64,000 bases of DNA from an uncultured Vicinamibacterales bacterium (GTDB taxonomy: Bacteria; Acidobacteriota; Vicinamibacteria; Vicinamibacterales; UBA8438). The DNA lies in NCBI GenBank assembly GCA_958295905.1, contig OY282382.1, positions 5,514,910 to 5,578,909 of the forward strand, written 5' to 3'. The notes under the pieces are model-generated. The model was not told the DNA's origin. It saw nothing but the letters and a program-made list of their open reading frames with translations, and did not search any database. A program made the position numbers and the translations under genes. Within the stretch, counting starts at the first letter, position 1. The number at the start of each line of letters is the position of its first letter. Below, in pieces: positions 61,493 through 64,000 of this stretch.

Positions 61493-64000
61493 ATGACCCA
61501 GAAACTCCCCTGGACCCCCTGGCACCGCGTGGTGAAGCTGCGCGATGACGTGCGCACCGGCGAGCTGTCGCTGGCCGACTTCGCCGCCGACCTGCACGAC
61601 GTGATGATGCAGCGGGGAGCGCGGCCGATCTACGAAGATCCGGCGCGGTTCTTCGCGCTGACCTTTCCGACCTTTGCGCTGCGCGAGCTGGCGAAGGACG
61701 TCGTGCTGCGCCTCGCCGGCCGGAACACGAAGGCGGTGCGGCAGCTCGAGCTGACGTACGGCGGCGGCAAGACCCATACGCTGATTGCGCTGCGGCATCT
61801 CGCGCACGACCCGGCGGCGCTGCCGGACCTGCCCGCGGTCGAGCAGTTCAAGTCCCACATCGGCGCGGCGCCGCCGCCCGCGCGGGTCGCGGCGCTCGCG
61901 TTCGACAAGCTGGACGTCGAGAAGGGGATGGAGGTGCGCGGGCCGCGGGGCGAGCTGCGCTGGCTCCGGCACCCGTGGAGCGTGCTCGCCTTCCAGATTG
62001 CCGGCGCGGACGGGATACGGGCGCTGCACGCCGAGGGCCTGGACGCCGAACGCGGGACGCCGCCCGCGGAGCCGCTGCTGGCCGATCTGCTGGCGCGGCC
62101 GCAGGCCGACGGGCTGGCAACGCTGGTGCTGATCGACGAGGTGCTGATGTTCGCCCGCGGCAAGGTGGCGGTGGATGCGGCCTGGCGCGGCCGGCTGATC
62201 GACTTCTTTCAGTACCTCTGCCAGGCGGCGACCAAGGTCGACCGCTGCGCCCTCGTGGCGTCGCTGCTGGCGTCCGACCCGGAAAAGAGCGATGACACCG
62301 GCCGGTTGATCAGCGCGCAGATCGCCGAGATCTTCAATCGGCAGAAGGAGGAAGGGGTCCAGCCGGTCCAGAAGGAGGATGTGGCCGAAGTGCTGCGGCG
62401 CCGTTTCTTCACGCCGGCGTCGATTGCCGACGCCGACGTCTTCCTGCCGCACGTCACGACCGCCGTGGCCAACCTCGCGTCGGTCGACGATGCCGTGCGG
62501 AAGGACCGCAAGAACCAGGAGGGCCGGTTCGGCCGCGGGTACCCGTTCCATCCCGATCTGACCGATCTCTTCTATACGCGCTGGACGCAGCTCGACCGGT
62601 TCCAGCGTACGCGCGGCATTCTGCGGACCTTCGCCATCGCCCTGCGGGACGCCGAGCGCTGGGACACGTCGCCCCTGGTCGGCCCGAGCGTGTTCCTGCC
62701 GGCGCCCGGCCAGGCGGGCATCGCCGAGGCGGCGCGCGAACTGACCGGCATCGCCACGCGCGAGGCGACCGAGAGCCGCGGAAACGACTGGGCCGCCATC
62801 CTGGAAGGCGAGCTCGCCAAGGCGCGGGCCGTTCAGGACGAGCAGCCCGGACTGAAGGGCCGCGAGCTGGAGCAGGCGGTGTGCACGGTGTTCCTGAGCT
62901 CGCAGCCGATCGGCCAGAAGGCGCACACGACGGACCTGATCGGACTGGTCGGGGTGACACGGCCCGGCCGCATCGAGCTGGAGCAGGGGCTGCGGCGCTG
63001 GACCGATCTGTCGTGGTTCCTGGACGAGAACGAGTTCGGGAGCGGCTTGGCGGCGGACGGCGGCCCTTCCCCGCTGCCGAAGGCCTGGCGGCTCGGCAAC
63101 CGGCCCAACCTGAAACAGATGCACCACGATGCGTGCGCCAACCGGGTGACGGCGGAAACCGTCGAACTGAAACTGCTGAACGACGTCCGCGCCACGAAGA
63201 GCCTGACGCAGGGCACGAAGGCGTTCGGCGCGCGCGTGCACATGCTGCCGGAGCGGCCCCGCGACGTCGAGGACGACGGCGAGTTCCACTTCGCCATCCT
63301 GCCGCCCGCGGCCGTCTCCAACGCCGGCCGGCCCAGCCGCGCCGCGCGGCGCTTCATCGACGAGACGACCGCGCCGGATCGCCCCCGCGTCCGCCGCAAC
63401 GCCGTCGTGCTGGTCGCGCCGTCGACCGATGGTCTCGACGTGGTGCGCAAGCACGTCCGCGAATATCTCGGCTGGGAGGACGTGCGGGGTCAGCTCGGTA
63501 ATCAGCCGCAGGATCCGGTTCGCGAAGAGATGCTGGCGGCCTGGACGGAACAGGCCCGGCGGCGGATTCCCGAAGCCGTCCGGCAGGCGTGGACGATCGT
63601 CGTCACCGTGGACCCGCGGAACGAGGTCCACGCGTTCCGCGTGACGGTCGGCTCGGACCCGTTGTTCGCGACGGTCAAGGCCGACCGGCGCGCCCGCATC
63701 CAGGACACGGCGATCAACGCCGAGGCGCTGCTGCCGGGCGGACCTTACGACCTCTGGCGCGACGGCGAGCGTTCGCGCCGCGTGAAGGACCTCGCGGGCG
63801 CGTTCGCGGAGCACCCCGCCCTGCCCAAGATGCTCCGCACGAAGGAGATTCTCGACACCATCGACCGGGGGGTGCAGGACGGCCTGTTCGTGGCGTCGCT
63901 CGGCCGGCCGGACGGCTCGGTCAAGACCTGGTGGCGGACGGCGATTGACGAGGCGGCGCGCAAGGAACCGGCCCTGGAGGTCTTCCTGCCCGCAGCGGCA
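61493..64000 (+). CDS. DUF499-family AAA+ ATPase, 3' end beyond the window
   Basis: 836 codons are present without a stop. The start reads MTQKLPWTPWHRVVKLRDDV. Nucleotide-binding loop QLELTYGGGKTHTLIALRHL (about residue 85) and Walker B LATLVLIDEVLMFARGKV (about 210). Later FFTPASIADADVF and the long helical region fit DUF499 (predicted AAA+ ATPase), the usual neighbour of DUF1156 methylases. It probably powers the defense complex. More components may follow outside the window. Confidence 0.88.
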   Translation, partial: MTQKLPWTPWHRVVKLRDDVRTGELSLADFAADLHDVMMQRGARPIYEDPARFFALTFPTFALRELAKDVVLRLAGRNTKAVRQLELTYGGGKTHTLIALRHLAHDPAALPDLPAVEQFKSHIGAAPPPARVAALAFDKLDVEKGMEVRGPRGELRWLRHPWSVLAFQIAGADGIRALHAEGLDAERGTPPAEPLLADLLARPQADGLATLVLIDEVLMFARGKVAVDAAWRGRLIDFFQYLCQAATKVDRCALVASLLASDPEKSDDTGRLISAQIAEIFNRQKEEGVQPVQKEDVAEVLRRRFFTPASIADADVFLPHVTTAVANLASVDDAVRKDRKNQEGRFGRGYPFHPDLTDLFYTRWTQLDRFQRTRGILRTFAIALRDAERWDTSPLVGPSVFLPAPGQAGIAEAARELTGIATREATESRGNDWAAILEGELAKARAVQDEQPGLKGRELEQAVCTVFLSSQPIGQKAHTTDLIGLVGVTRPGRIELEQGLRRWTDLSWFLDENEFGSGLAADGGPSPLPKAWRLGNRPNLKQMHHDACANRVTAETVELKLLNDVRATKSLTQGTKAFGARVHMLPERPRDVEDDGEFHFAILPPAAVSNAGRPSRAARRFIDETTAPDRPRVRRNAVVLVAPSTDGLDVVRKHVREYLGWEDVRGQLGNQPQDPVREEMLAAWTEQARRRIPEAVRQAWTIVVTVDPRNEVHAFRVTVGSDPLFATVKADRRARIQDTAINAEALLPGGPYDLWRDGERSRRVKDLAGAFAEHPALPKMLRTKEILDTIDRGVQDGLFVASLGRPDGSVKTWWRTAIDEAARKEPALEVFLPAAA

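Noticed and set aside
42872..64000. Classification as canonical DISARM or BREX
   Set aside because: No DrmA/DrmB/DrmC-type genes and no PglZ or BrxC are visible. Only the SNF2 helicase and methylase classes are shared. The right end is cut off, so this could change with more sequence.

Overview
The window is high-GC DNA from a diderm bacterium. lpxC shows an LPS-type outer membrane. The mix of M28 peptidase, a CHRD-tailed amidase lipoprotein, a DUF1552 remnant, an ECF sigma/STAS pair and PxpA fits Acidobacteriota (Vicinamibacteria-like), but this placement is inferred from gene content only. Gene density is high. Several genes have a sigma70-like -10 hexamer only 6-9 bases before the start codon, so leaderless mRNAs are probably common.

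Layout. Bases 1-16,000 are mostly core genes: nadD-rsfS-comF, tmk-lysA (minus), an ECF sigma factor with a STAS protein and a 91-aa partner, lpxC, uvrA, a TIG/beta-propeller protein and an HNH nuclease (all minus), an NlpC/P60 lipoprotein, a DapA-family aldolase, a 2Fe-2S ferredoxin and an AbgT-family transporter. Bases 16,000-21,400 are a scarred accessory zone: a transposase-like remnant, a TPR protein built from eight near-identical 141-bp units, a PIN toxin with an unusual fused partner, an almost exact 183-bp copy of the inside of hsdM, and a fragment of the AbgT gene. Bases 21,400-33,500 are an extended type I restriction locus (hsdM, a YhcG-type nuclease, hsdS, a DUF4062/ATPase protein, an OLD-like ATPase, hsdR and a YgjP-type hydrolase), followed by a 113-bp tandem triplication and an AT-rich perfect palindrome. 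Bases 33,600-42,460 return to chromosomal genes (amidase-CHRD, M28 peptidase, aat, apaG, pxpA, glcB).

Bases 42,500-64,000 are a second defense island, starting right after a truncated DUF1552 gene. It has a strong promoter and then an XRE-headed SNF2 helicase with a DUF3883 tail, a small retropepsin-like protease, a Gabija-like pair (OLD ATPase/TOPRIM plus UvrD-type helicase), an AbiJ-NTD4/HEPN-like protein, a DUF1156 Zn-ribbon adenine methylase, an SPPY-type methylase, a protein with two GHKL ATPase domains, a receiver-like protein, an AAA ATPase plus TOPRIM-like pair, and a DUF499 ATPase that runs off the right edge. From 51,630 to 60,913 every gene overlaps the next by 1-4 bases, which indicates one translationally coupled operon.

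The helicase, DUF1156 methylase and DUF499 ATPase match the core of a defense system predicted from genomic neighbourhoods. The nested effector-like pairs, in particular the kinase-like/receiver-like pair, are the best candidates here for an undescribed composite system. Three copies of a 170-250 bp element with about 20-bp inverted ends (4.1, 13.2 and 35.7 kb) form a MITE-like repeat family.
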